The position numbers and the translations under genes are program-made. Shown piece by piece: positions 17,190 through 24,437 of a stretch of DNA of 64,000 bases; within the stretch, counting starts at the first letter, position 1, and every line of letters starts with the position of its first letter. This DNA is from Sulfurimonas sp. HSL-3221 (GTDB lineage: Bacteria; Campylobacterota; Campylobacteria; Campylobacterales; Sulfurimonadaceae): the NCBI RefSeq assembly GCF_021044585.1, contig NZ_CP087998.1, positions 124,001 to 188,000 on the forward strand, read 5' to 3'. The notes under the pieces are model-generated. The model saw only the letters and a program-made list of their open reading frames with translations, made no database searches and was not told the DNA's origin.

Positions 17190-18101
17190 CTAGAAGGCAA
17201 TAGAGACTATGAAGCCGTAAGGAGTAGGAGAGATGGTGTAAGTTTGCGCCTTTTCTCCGTGCGCGGTTTTGGTGTAGCTGTAGACGGTTTCATGCCCGAT
17301 CCAGGTTCCGATGATGCCGCCGGCTACGAGATCGCTGACCCAGTGCTGATGCCCTTTGATAGCGGATGCAAACAAAACACCGGCACCCAGATAGGGGAGC
17401 CAATACGAGTCGTAGACTTCGGCGACGACGCGTGCGACGCTAAAATACATTGTCGTATGAAACGAGGGCATGGAAGTTCCGTCCTGCTCCGTGTTAAATG
17501 TCGGTGGCCAGTGCCAGTTCCCGAAATCATAGGGGTCACAGGTATGGTAAATGCTTCTTGAGTCTGTGCAGTTTTTCAAATCATCCATCGGGCGCTGTCT
17601 ACCCGTAAGGGTTTTCAGGATGACGTGGCTGATGGCATAAGAGTAAGCCGTAGCTTTTATCGCTAATAATGCGGCAGCCTGTGTTCGTTCGTCACCGAGG
17701 GCAACCCCTCCAAGATAGGAGAAAGCCATGCCGTAGGTCAGCCAGCTGTCGGCGCCGGTGCGCATCAATTTTGTCATACCGCTGTGGGGAAAGATCGTAT
17801 CCAGGGAATAGTCTATATTGGACTCGATATTCTCTTGGTAAAACGTCGTTGTAGGCTTGTCGACCAGAACGAGTCCACCGACGATGCCCAGGGCCGTCAG
17901 CGATTTTTCCGGGTACAAAAAGGGGTCTACCGCAAAGTTGTACAGATCGGTGGGGACGGCGAAGAGGACTTTTTTGAAGGTTTTTGAGGCGACCCCCATA
18001 TCAAAATAGGTACCGTTTTGATACTGATAATCTTGCGCGGCGGCAAATGTGGAAAGGGTTAATATAGCGAGTAAATAGCATTGTCGGAGTTTTTGATACA
18101 T
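17190..18101 (-). CDS. PAP2 superfamily phosphatase-like protein
   Basis: 303 residues with a signal peptide (first ~22 residues, ending FAAA). The phosphatase motifs are recognisable: KTLTGRQRP at 163-171 (motif 1), PSFH at 212-215 (motif 2; Phe replaces the usual Gly) and S246...H253...D257 in SAIKGHQHWVSD (motif 3, where the customary Arg after Ser is Ala247). Members dephosphorylate lipid phosphates at the membrane or periplasm. The coding sequence is visibly AT-richer than its neighbours and lies between two tRNA-Leu sequences, so lateral transfer is plausible. Activity is uncertain given the altered motif 3. Confidence 0.78.
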   Translation of the reverse strand: MYQKLRQCYLLAILTLSTFAAAQDYQYQNGTYFDMGVASKTFKKVLFAVPTDLYNFAVDPFLYPEKSLTALGIVGGLVLVDKPTTTFYQENIESNIDYSLDTIFPHSGMTKLMRTGADSWLTYGMAFSYLGGVALGDERTQAAALLAIKATAYSYAISHVILKTLTGRQRPMDDLKNCTDSRSIYHTCDPYDFGNWHWPPTFNTEQDGTSMPSFHTTMYFSVARVVAEVYDSYWLPYLGAGVLFASAIKGHQHWVSDLVAGGIIGTWIGHETVYSYTKTAHGEKAQTYTISPTPYGFIVSIAF

Positions 18102-18173
18102 GATTAGACAGCCTACAGTATTAGGGTGCGATCATTTTAAGAAAATAAGCTTAAGGATTAAAGCGTATGAAGA

Positions 18174-18259
18174 TGGTGCGGACGAGAGGACTTGAACCTC
18201 CACACCTTTTGGGCACCAGATCCTAAGTCTGGCGTGTCTACCAATTCCACCACGTCCGC
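18174..18259 (-). tRNA. tRNA-Leu (anticodon TAG)
   Basis: 86 bases with encoded CCA. The acceptor GCGGACG pairs with CGTCCGC; CCAGA/TCTGG encloses loop CTTAGGA giving anticodon TAG; a long variable arm is present. It is the last gene of the five-tRNA operon, and its 3' 27 bases are repeated at 17017-17043. Confidence 0.96.
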
Positions 18260-18325
18260 ATAATCGTTCAGAGGTTTGAACGGATATGATTTTTTCATCG
18301 GAAACAGCGAAGCATATTTCCAAAA

Positions 18326-18399
18326 GCACCAAGGGTGCGCGAGCCTGCTGCTGAAGTAAACACAGCGTTAGCGTAGTCAAACGGGCTTTTGCTCGTTTG
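18326..18399. other. two hairpins between tRNA-Leu and tRNA-Arg
   Basis: GCACC/GGTGC (18326-18338, loop AAG) and a nine-pair hairpin with loop TTTT (18378-18399, arms CAAACGGGC and GCTCGTTTG, one G-T pair). They lie in the 154-base spacer of the tRNA operon and may be processing or termination signals. No gene is seen in the spacer. Confidence 0.35.
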
Positions 18400-18413
18400 G
18401 CGTATAAATCAAG

Positions 18414-18490
<77 letters not shown>

Positions 18491-18513
18491 ATCTGTAAAT
18501 GGGGAAGCCCCGG

Positions 18514-18590
18514 TGGTACGCCCGATAGGATTCGAACCTATAACCGTCGGATCCGAAGTCCGATACTCTATCCAGTTGAGCCACGGGCGC
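18514..18590 (-). tRNA. tRNA-Arg (anticodon TCG)
   Basis: 77 bases with encoded CCA. GCGCCCG acceptor, TCGGA/TCCGA anticodon stem with loop CTTCGGA. It reads CGA, and probably other CGN codons by wobble. Confidence 0.95.
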
Positions 18591-18654
18591 TTCCATAGTG
18601 TAAAAACGTATGGTGTATCAAAAAAAAAATATTATCGGGAATGTTGTCAAAACA

Positions 18655-18732
18655 TGGGGTGGGTAATGGGGTTCGAACCCACGACCCCCAGTGCCACAAA
18701 CTGGTGCTCTAACCGACTGAGCTATACCCACC
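18655..18732 (-). tRNA. tRNA-His (anticodon GTG)
   Basis: 78 bases including the encoded G-1 and CCA. Acceptor GTGGGTA pairs with TACCCAC; G-1 faces discriminator C, the His identity pair. Anticodon loop is TTGTGGC in a CCAGT/ACTGG stem. Confidence 0.96.
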
Positions 18733-18751
18733 ATGAAGAATGTTGTAGAGG

Positions 18752-18829
18752 TGGTCGGGGTGAAAGGACTCGAACCTTCGGCCCCTTGGTCCCAAACCAA
18801 GTACTCTAACCATACTGAGCTACACCCCG
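18752..18829 (-). tRNA. tRNA-Pro (anticodon TGG)
   Basis: 78 bases with encoded CCA. Acceptor CGGGGTG pairs with CACCCCG; CTTGG/CCAAG encloses loop TTTGGGA. It is the first gene of the operon, nearest the promoter at 18872-18900. Confidence 0.96.
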
Positions 18830-18871
18830 ACCTTGTCACCTCACACGGATAATCCGGATAAGTGAGGCGAA

Positions 18872-18900
18872 ATTATAACTGATGTTAAGCCCTTTGTCAA
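18872..18900 (-). promoter_or_regulatory. consensus sigma70 promoter of the tRNA operon
   Basis: On the minus strand TTGACA (18895-18900) and TATAAT (18872-18877) are separated by 17 bases, both perfect consensus. The discriminator that follows is GC-rich (CGCCTCAC), as is common at stringently controlled stable-RNA promoters. It is the only promoter I found here with full -35 and -10 elements. Confidence 0.85.
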
Positions 18901-18950
18901 TACTTTTTTGTTTAAATAGACCGGGTATACAACGAACCTAGGAAACCTTG

Positions 18951-20297
18951 ATGAAAATAGCACGTTTTAGCCGAATAGGATTTATCCTTGCTGCCGCAGG
19001 GAGTGCGGTCGGGCTGGGCAATATCTGGAAATTCCCCTACATCACCGGGGAGTACGGCGGCGGTGCCTTCGTCATGGTCTATCTTTTTACCGTGATGCTC
19101 ATAGGGTTTTCGGTCATGATCGCCGAACTGCTTATCGGCTACCTCAGCCGCCGCGACACGCTGACGGCGTTCGAAGAGCTGGCCCCGCGGCACAAAGCTG
19201 CGTGGAAATGGGGCGGTTTCATGGCCTTTACCGGCCTGCTCATCATGACCTTCTACTCCGTGGTCATCGGCTGGATATTCAACTACATCTTTGTCTCGCT
19301 CGGTAATCTTCCCTCCTCGCCGGAGGAGGCCGCGGGGCTCTTTAAAACGATGCTGGGATCGGACCTCAAAACCCAGATTTTCTACCACACCCTTGCGTTT
19401 CTCATCATCACCGTCATCGTTATCCGCGGGATCAAGGGCGGTATCGAGAAGCTGAACCTTGTGCTGATGCCGATGCTTTTCCTCATTGTCGGCGGGATGT
19501 TCCTCTACGCGACGACCCAGGCTGGGTTTACTCAGGCGTGGAAGTTCATGTTCAGCGCCGACTGGAGCAAGCTCAATTCCGAGGCCTTCGTCACCGCCGT
19601 CGGGCACGCCTTTTTTACCCTCTCGCTCGGGATGGGTTCCCTGCTCACCTACTCGGCCTCCCTGCCCAAGGAGAGCAGCCTCGTCAAAAGCGCCCTCGTC
19701 GTCGTGGCGCTTGATACGGGCATTGCCCTGCTGGCGGGGCTGATGCTTTTTACCTTCCTCTACCAGTACGGTGCGGAACCCTCTGCCGGTCCGGGCCTCG
19801 TCTTCATCTCGCTGCCGGCGGTCTTTTACGAGATGGGGACGCTGGGCAACGTTTTTGCCGTGCTCTTTTTTATCTCCCTCGCCTTTGCGGGGCTTACCTC
19901 CGCCGTCTCCCTCGTCGAGCCGATGGTCCAGCTGGCAATAGACCGTTTCGGCTGGAGCCGTTTCAAGGCATCAGCGACGATGGGGCTCTTTTTCTACCTC
20001 GTGGGTATCGTTGTCATCTATTCGGGGAGCAGTGATTACGGCGCGCTGCTCACCTGGGGCGGCAAGAACCTTTTCGACTGGATCGACTACGTCACCGCGG
20101 CGATCCTGCTCCCCACGGGGGGGCTCGTTATGGCGATCTTTATCGGTTACGTCATCGAACCCAACCGCGTCGAAGCGGCGGTGAAGCATCAGCTGGGCTT
20201 TGCCTATGGCATCTGGCACTTCAGCCTGCGCTACGTCGCGCCGGTGGCGCTGGTCATCGTCATGCTGAATATGATGGGAATATTGAAGCTCAATTGA
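18951..20297 (+). CDS. neurotransmitter:sodium symporter (NSS/SNF) family transporter
   Basis: A 448-residue LeuT-fold inner-membrane symporter. The N-terminal FILAAAGSAVGLGNIWKFPY is the unwound TM1 sodium and substrate site, and YGGGAFVMVYL follows. About eleven to twelve membrane segments are visible to residue 445. The substrate is likely an amino acid, but cannot be specified. ATG 18951 is preferred to the adjacent TTG 18948 because AGGAA lies at a proper distance. It stands alone, divergent from the tRNA operon and convergent with ribE. Confidence 0.92.
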   Translation: MKIARFSRIGFILAAAGSAVGLGNIWKFPYITGEYGGGAFVMVYLFTVMLIGFSVMIAELLIGYLSRRDTLTAFEELAPRHKAAWKWGGFMAFTGLLIMTFYSVVIGWIFNYIFVSLGNLPSSPEEAAGLFKTMLGSDLKTQIFYHTLAFLIITVIVIRGIKGGIEKLNLVLMPMLFLIVGGMFLYATTQAGFTQAWKFMFSADWSKLNSEAFVTAVGHAFFTLSLGMGSLLTYSASLPKESSLVKSALVVVALDTGIALLAGLMLFTFLYQYGAEPSAGPGLVFISLPAVFYEMGTLGNVFAVLFFISLAFAGLTSAVSLVEPMVQLAIDRFGWSRFKASATMGLFFYLVGIVVIYSGSSDYGALLTWGGKNLFDWIDYVTAAILLPTGGLVMAIFIGYVIEPNRVEAAVKHQLGFAYGIWHFSLRYVAPVALVIVMLNMMGILKLN

Positions 20298-20313
20298 TTG
20301 TACGATATCCGAG

Positions 20314-20364
20314 CAAAGCCCGGATATCTACGTTAACACTGGGTTTCGCTCGGCGCGAGACCCA
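20314..20364. terminator. tandem hairpins between convergent genes
   Basis: GATATCCG (20314-20321) pairs with CGGATATC (20331-20338). A second ten-pair hairpin spans 20340-20364 (TGGGTTTCGC/GCGAGACCCA, one G-T pair, five-base loop). Placement between the ends of the NSS gene and ribE suggests bidirectional termination, although no long T-run adjoins the stems. Confidence 0.5.
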
Positions 20365-20416
20365 CGCGCAGTTAAACCGCGCTCGACTGTTTTGCAAATC
20401 AATTCATTATACGTAG

Positions 20417-21028
20417 TTAGTAAAGCGCCGTGAAGCGCTCGGCGGTTTCCCAGTCGAGTTTCGCATCCTTGTGCGAAAGGAAGTGGGCGATGTAGCGGGC
20501 GAACATATCCGTTTCGATATTCACCTTCGTACCGTTTCGGTAGCTGCCGAAGAGGGTTTCGCGCATCGTGATGGGGATGATGGTGAGACGGAAGCTGCTC
20601 TCATAAACGTCATTGACGGTGAGGCTGACGCCGTCGATGGCGATGGAACCCTTGGGAACGATGTAGGGGATGAACTTCTTGTCGACGTCGATGACGACGT
20701 CGTAGCTGTTGCCGTTGTCGCTGATGCTCTTGACGGTGCCGACGGTGTCCACGTGCCCCTGGACGATGTGCCCCTCCAGCCGGTCGCCAAACTGCATGGC
20801 CGGTTCGATATGCACGCGCCCTTTGAGGTTCTCGGTGGCGATGATCCCCTGTGTTTCGGGGGAGAGCTCGACGGTAAACCCGTCGCTCTCCAGGGAGACG
20901 ACGCTGAGGCAGGCGCCGTTGATGGCGATGGAGTCGCCGAGTTTCGGACGGTAGGCGGCCTTGAGGCTCAGGCGGTCCCCGCTGAACCGTTTTACCGTTG
21001 CCATCTCCCGAATCAACCCTGTGAACAT
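20417..21028 (-). CDS. ribE: riboflavin synthase, alpha subunit
   Basis: A 203-residue enzyme joining two 6,7-dimethyl-8-ribityllumazine molecules into riboflavin. It has the start MFTGLI and two lumazine-binding barrels: residues 1-90, with IAINGACLSVV, and 91-190, with GHIVQGHVDTVG and IAIDGVSLTVN. Length and motif order are normal. The ATG is directly followed by the invariant MFTG. Other rib genes are not in the window. Confidence 0.95.
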   Translation of the reverse strand: MFTGLIREMATVKRFSGDRLSLKAAYRPKLGDSIAINGACLSVVSLESDGFTVELSPETQGIIATENLKGRVHIEPAMQFGDRLEGHIVQGHVDTVGTVKSISDNGNSYDVVIDVDKKFIPYIVPKGSIAIDGVSLTVNDVYESSFRLTIIPITMRETLFGSYRNGTKVNIETDMFARYIAHFLSHKDAKLDWETAERFTALY

Positions 21029-21118
21029 CTCTATACCTTTTTGGTTTGCTAAACGCTCATTATATAGGAAAACAGGCGCGCTTTACCTGTTGTGAAGTCC
21101 GCCGCAGAGCGGCGGGGG

Positions 21119-21805
21119 TTAGAAAACAATCTTACCTTCGTCCTGCAGACCCTTGATGATCTCTTTGGCTTTTTCGTGACCGTTGTAGGCGGCTTTGCGG
21201 CACCACTCGAGCGCCTTGTCGTGGTCCTCTTCAACGCCGAGCCCCTGGTCGTAGAGGAGGCCGAGGTTGAACTGCGCCTGGGCCAGCCCCGCCTCCGCGG
21301 CGCGGGAGAAGCAGACGTAGGCGCGCCCGAAATCCTGGTGGACGCCGTGGCCCTCTTTGTAGAAGACGCCGAGGTTGTTGAAGGCTTCGCGGTGGCCGCG
21401 CTTGGCAGCCTCTTCATACCAGAATGCCGCTTCGGAGTAGTTCTGCACGCAGCCCAGTCCCCGTTCGAGCATCATCGCGGTCTCGTACATCGCCTGCGGG
21501 ACTTCGTGCACGGCGGCATCGAGGTAGTACTCGTGGGCTTTGAACTGGTCGTGTGCGACGCCGCCGAGGCCGTTGGCGTAGAGGATGGCGAGGTTGAAGA
21601 GCGCATAGGGCTGTTTCTGCTCGGCGGCTTTTTCGTACCATTTCAGCGCTGCGGCATCATCGACGGCCGTGCCCTGTCCCTGCTGGTACATATACCCCAG
21701 CGAGACCTGCGCATCCGCGTTCCCGGCTTCGGCGAGGTCGCTGTAGAGGGCGAAGGCGGTGGCAAAATCCTGTGCGTTGTAGGCGTTATGGGCTTCTTGA
21801 ATCAT
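21119..21805 (-). CDS. SEL1-like repeat protein
   Basis: 228 residues consisting of about six tandem 36-residue SEL1/TPR-like helical repeats (for example AQVSLGYMYQQGQG, ALFNLAILYANGLGG, AFNNLGVFYKEGHG, AQFNLGLLYDQGLG), each A-x-x-x-L-G-x-x-Y-x-x-G-x-G. Such proteins act as protein-binding scaffolds. There is no signal peptide, so it is likely cytosolic, unlike the secreted Cys-rich Hcp proteins of Helicobacter. ATG 21805 is preferred over TTG 21811. Partner unknown. Confidence 0.82.
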   Translation of the reverse strand: MIQEAHNAYNAQDFATAFALYSDLAEAGNADAQVSLGYMYQQGQGTAVDDAAALKWYEKAAEQKQPYALFNLAILYANGLGGVAHDQFKAHEYYLDAAVHEVPQAMYETAMMLERGLGCVQNYSEAAFWYEEAAKRGHREAFNNLGVFYKEGHGVHQDFGRAYVCFSRAAEAGLAQAQFNLGLLYDQGLGVEEDHDKALEWCRKAAYNGHEKAKEIIKGLQDEGKIVF

Positions 21806-21873
21806 GAACAAATCCCGGGAATTTTTCCGCGATTGTAGATTAAGGCGGTTTAAGGAGGGGTTAGTCCGGGGCG

Positions 21874-22071
21874 TTAACGCCGGACTTTACGGTTACCGCG
21901 GTTTTTTTCTTTGAGGCGGGTAATCACATCCTTGAGGCGCTCTTTTTCCGCCAGCAGATCGTCGCGGATCAGGTGCTCCTCACCGCCGTCCACTTCCGGG
22001 TCATACTCCACCACTTCGGGCTCGTAATCCTTGTAGGGGTCGTTTGGGGGTGTTTTATTTTCCTTGCTCAT
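21874..22071 (-). CDS. small conserved-type hypothetical protein
   Basis: A 65-residue, strongly charged protein: an acidic N-terminal half (YKDYEPEVVEYDPEVDGGEE) and a basic helical C-terminal half (LAEKERLKDVITRLKEKN) ending RKVRR. No Cys, no signal, probably cytosolic and partly disordered with a short coiled coil. Divergent from the lipoprotein gene. No family recognised. Confidence 0.55.
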   Translation of the reverse strand: MSKENKTPPNDPYKDYEPEVVEYDPEVDGGEEHLIRDDLLAEKERLKDVITRLKEKNRGNRKVRR

Positions 22072-22193
22072 AATTATTATTTTAAATGGCTTCGGCTTAG
22101 ATTCGCCAAAAACGTAAAGACTACAAATGTTTTTAACCGAAGGACGTTTCGCAAGGGGGCGTTTCCGTTCACGTTATGCTCACGTTTTTACAC

Positions 22194-22199
22194 TATACT
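22194..22199 (+). promoter_or_regulatory. -10 promoter box for the lipoprotein gene
   Basis: TATACT lies 18 bases before the ATG at 22218, so transcription would begin almost on the AAAGGAGA ribosome site (22206-22213), leaving a very short leader. Confidence 0.45.
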
Positions 22200-22217
22200 A
22201 CAGAGAAAGGAGATGCC

Positions 22218-22667
22218 ATGCGAAGTTTTCTCATCCTAGCGACGGCACTGATGCTCGTGCTCGGCGGCTGTGCCACCCGACAGGGGGCCGATTACGACGG
22301 CCGGACCTACCGGCAGGTGAAGCACTATCTTGTGGGCGTGGTGGTCGAGGAGCGGCCGGTACGGATCTCCGACGACGGTTCGGGGGCCTTTATCGGTGCA
22401 CTGATCGGAGCCATTTTCGGTTCGACCGTCGGCCGCGGACCCGGCCGGGGGATTGCGACGCTGGGCGGTGGATTGGCCGGCGCCTATGTCGGCGGCGCGG
22501 CGGGGCAGTCCAACGCCCAGGAGCTGACCGTGCGGCTCGACAGCGGGGAGCACATCGTCATCGTCGCCAAGGGCGAGCTGCGCTTCCTGCCCGGCGACCG
22601 CGTCAAGATCATCAAGCAGGGCAACACCGTCGAGCGGGTCGACCGCCTGCCGAACTATCCCTATTGA
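22218..22667 (+). CDS. glycine-zipper (SlyB-like) outer-membrane lipoprotein
   Basis: 149 residues. The signal peptide ends in lipobox LGGC with Cys18 as the lipidated residue. Residues ~57-98 hold a glycine-zipper hairpin (GAFIGALIGAIFGSTVG, then GGGLAGAYVGGAAGQ), as in SlyB/Pcp-type lipoproteins, followed by a beta-rich tail. AAAGGAGA at 22206-22213 fixes the start; an in-frame ATG at 22176 lacks such a site. Likely a structural envelope lipoprotein. Its stop overlaps that of the convergent Cys-rich gene by seven bases. Confidence 0.85.
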   Translation: MRSFLILATALMLVLGGCATRQGADYDGRTYRQVKHYLVGVVVEERPVRISDDGSGAFIGALIGAIFGSTVGRGPGRGIATLGGGLAGAYVGGAAGQSNAQELTVRLDSGEHIVIVAKGELRFLPGDRVKIIKQGNTVERVDRLPNYPY

Positions 22668-23092
22668 TCGCGGCGGCACGCTGCCATGATCCGCTCCCAC
22701 TCCGTATCGAACACCTTGTCGATATAGTCGCTGTGGTGGGGCACCGTACAGCCGGAGCAGTCCTGGTGTACGGCATCGCCGTACACCGCGGTTTTCCCGT
22801 CCTTTGAAGCGATCGCGCAGCTGCTATAGACCGTTTTGCCTTCACGCCTTTCCATCCCGGCATCGCTGAAGCGGAAATTGGGGCAGGCGCAGAGGTAGCA
22901 GTTGAGCTTTTCCATATCGTGACACTTCTTCTTTTCCGCGTAGAGCGGGCAAAACGCCGGCTCCGCTTCCACCATGTTGTCAAAATCGAAATAGTCGATG
23001 ATCTCCGCTTTGCCGAAGCCGCGGGCAAGCAGTTTCTCCACGATCTTTTTGTGCGCCGTGGCATGCGCTTCGAACCACGCCGTATAGGTCAT
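22661..23092 (-). CDS. cysteine-rich putative metal-binding protein
   Basis: 143 residues with nine cysteines. The core C48-P-L-Y...C57-H58...C65-x2-C68-x-C70-P fits the Cys-rich small domain (PF04071 / COG2158 type), a zinc-finger-like module that I recall in cobalamin-related proteins in some genomes (recollection, not checked). DCSGC near residue 113 could be an additional metal ligand pair. No signal peptide. It overlaps the upstream membrane-protein gene by four bases and is the last gene of the TonB-receptor operon. Confidence 0.65.
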   Translation of the reverse strand: MTYTAWFEAHATAHKKIVEKLLARGFGKAEIIDYFDFDNMVEAEPAFCPLYAEKKKCHDMEKLNCYLCACPNFRFSDAGMERREGKTVYSSCAIASKDGKTAVYGDAVHQDCSGCTVPHHSDYIDKVFDTEWERIMAACRRDQ

Positions 23093-23676
23093 AAGCCTCT
23101 CCTTTCGGCGGGATGGAACGCCCGGTAGAGATAGTAGATGACGACGATTTCCGCGACCAGCAGCACGTAGTGGACGAGGTAGACCTGTATTCGGCTTTCA
23201 TCGATGCCCGCGGTGTACTCCAACGTCTTGTAGAAGAGAAACGAGACGAGCATCCCGGCGAGGTAGCCCGCCTGCTTGTAGACGTCGAGGTAGGTCAGCG
23301 CTTTGGCTTTTTCGATCAGGATCGTCTCGGCGCGCACCAGGTAGGAGCCGAAGGCGAAGGTGAGCTGGTAGCCGGCATAGACGAAGAGCGCACTGGCGTA
23401 GCTGTACGAAAAGAGCAGGAAGTAAAGCACGAGCAGCAGCATGACGATTTCGACGGTGAGGGAGATGCGCCAGAACCAGGTCCGGTTGAGAATGCGGGTG
23501 TAAAAACGCGCAATAACGAGCATGGCCAGCGCCAGAAGGATCCCGCCGAGGGAGTAGACGTAGGGCTGCAGGGGCGCGTAGATGATAAAGATGCTCCCCA
23601 CCGAGATGCCCGTGAAGAGGGCGTTATAAAACTTGTACCAAATGAAAGGTCTCAGGGCGAGGTTGCGGGCCTGCAT
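23089..23676 (-). CDS. polytopic membrane protein, half-transporter-like
   Basis: 195 residues with about six membrane helices, for example SVGSIFIIYAPLQPYVYSL, GGILLALAMLVIARF and VEIVMLLLVLYFLLFSY. The pattern RPFIWYKFYNALFTG followed by an R-x-Y-x-R segment between helices 2 and 3 is reminiscent of one half of a major facilitator protein. It would need to dimerise to transport. Three bases separate it from the CobT-like gene upstream, so a role with corrinoid uptake is suggested by context only. Confidence 0.6.
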   Translation of the reverse strand: MQARNLALRPFIWYKFYNALFTGISVGSIFIIYAPLQPYVYSLGGILLALAMLVIARFYTRILNRTWFWRISLTVEIVMLLLVLYFLLFSYSYASALFVYAGYQLTFAFGSYLVRAETILIEKAKALTYLDVYKQAGYLAGMLVSFLFYKTLEYTAGIDESRIQVYLVHYVLLVAEIVVIYYLYRAFHPAERRGL

Positions 23677-23679
23677 CGG

Positions 23680-24435
23680 TTACGCCCCGCGCTCGGCCCG
23701 CGCAGTGATCTGCGCAATGGTCAGCCCCTGCATGGTGCCGTAGGCAAGGGCCGCGCCGGCGTAGGATTCCCCTTTGTCGTAAGAAGGGAGCTCCACGTAG
23801 AGGGTCCGCGGGCGGAAGTCGAGTTGCCCCAGCAGCGACAGCGTCACCGACCGTTCCGTTTCCGCGATCCCCTCGGCCGTGCAGAGGGTGAGCTTGCGCG
23901 GGTCCATCGGCAGGCCGTCGCGGCGCACGACCCGGTTGGCGATCAGCAGTGCCGCCGCCATTCTGCTTCCGCCGCCGAGGACGACGGGGAAGCGGCGGCA
24001 CGCCTCGAGCATGAAGCCCGCGGCGAACATCAGGAAACCGTCCGCCGTGCGGCCGAGCTGTTCGAAGAGCCCCATGCCGGGGAGCGGTTTGAGAAGGGCC
24101 GCGGCGTCCGCGGCCTCCGGGGAGACGCTTTCGCCAAGGATGACGTAATCGCCAGCAGGTTTGTAGTAGCGCCCGAATTCGCGCCCCTTTTCAAAAGATG
24201 CCTTTGCATTGAAGGCGCCTTGTGGGTCAATGCCGAAGGTCACGGTTCCGTACGTTTCCGATTCGGACGTAAGGCCCAGGTCGAGGATGCGCATGACGGC
24301 AAAAGGGGTGAGGGCCTCGACTGACAGGGTCAGCGGACCGGGGGCAGGCGTAACCGGGCCTGCCGCGGCCAGCAGGAAGTCGGCGCGTCCCGCAGGCAGC
24401 GCACTCTTCTCGCGGTCCTGCAGGGTACGGATCAT
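23680..24435 (-). CDS. CobT-like nicotinate-nucleotide phosphoribosyltransferase family protein
   Basis: 251 residues. FPVVLGGGSRMAAALLIANR near residues 149-168 and GESV near 102 resemble the CobT/TIGR00303 family, which activates lower-ligand bases during cobalamin nucleotide-loop assembly. The usual Gly-Gly-Thr-Thr-Thr stretch after GES is replaced by SPEAADAAAL, so catalysis may be altered or lost. It follows a BtuB-like receptor gene by two bases, supporting a corrinoid role. The family call is moderate; a profile search is the deciding test. Confidence 0.5.
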   Translation of the reverse strand: MIRTLQDREKSALPAGRADFLLAAAGPVTPAPGPLTLSVEALTPFAVMRILDLGLTSESETYGTVTFGIDPQGAFNAKASFEKGREFGRYYKPAGDYVILGESVSPEAADAAALLKPLPGMGLFEQLGRTADGFLMFAAGFMLEACRRFPVVLGGGSRMAAALLIANRVVRRDGLPMDPRKLTLCTAEGIAETERSVTLSLLGQLDFRPRTLYVELPSYDKGESYAGAALAYGTMQGLTIAQITARAERGA

Positions 24436-24437
24436 AT

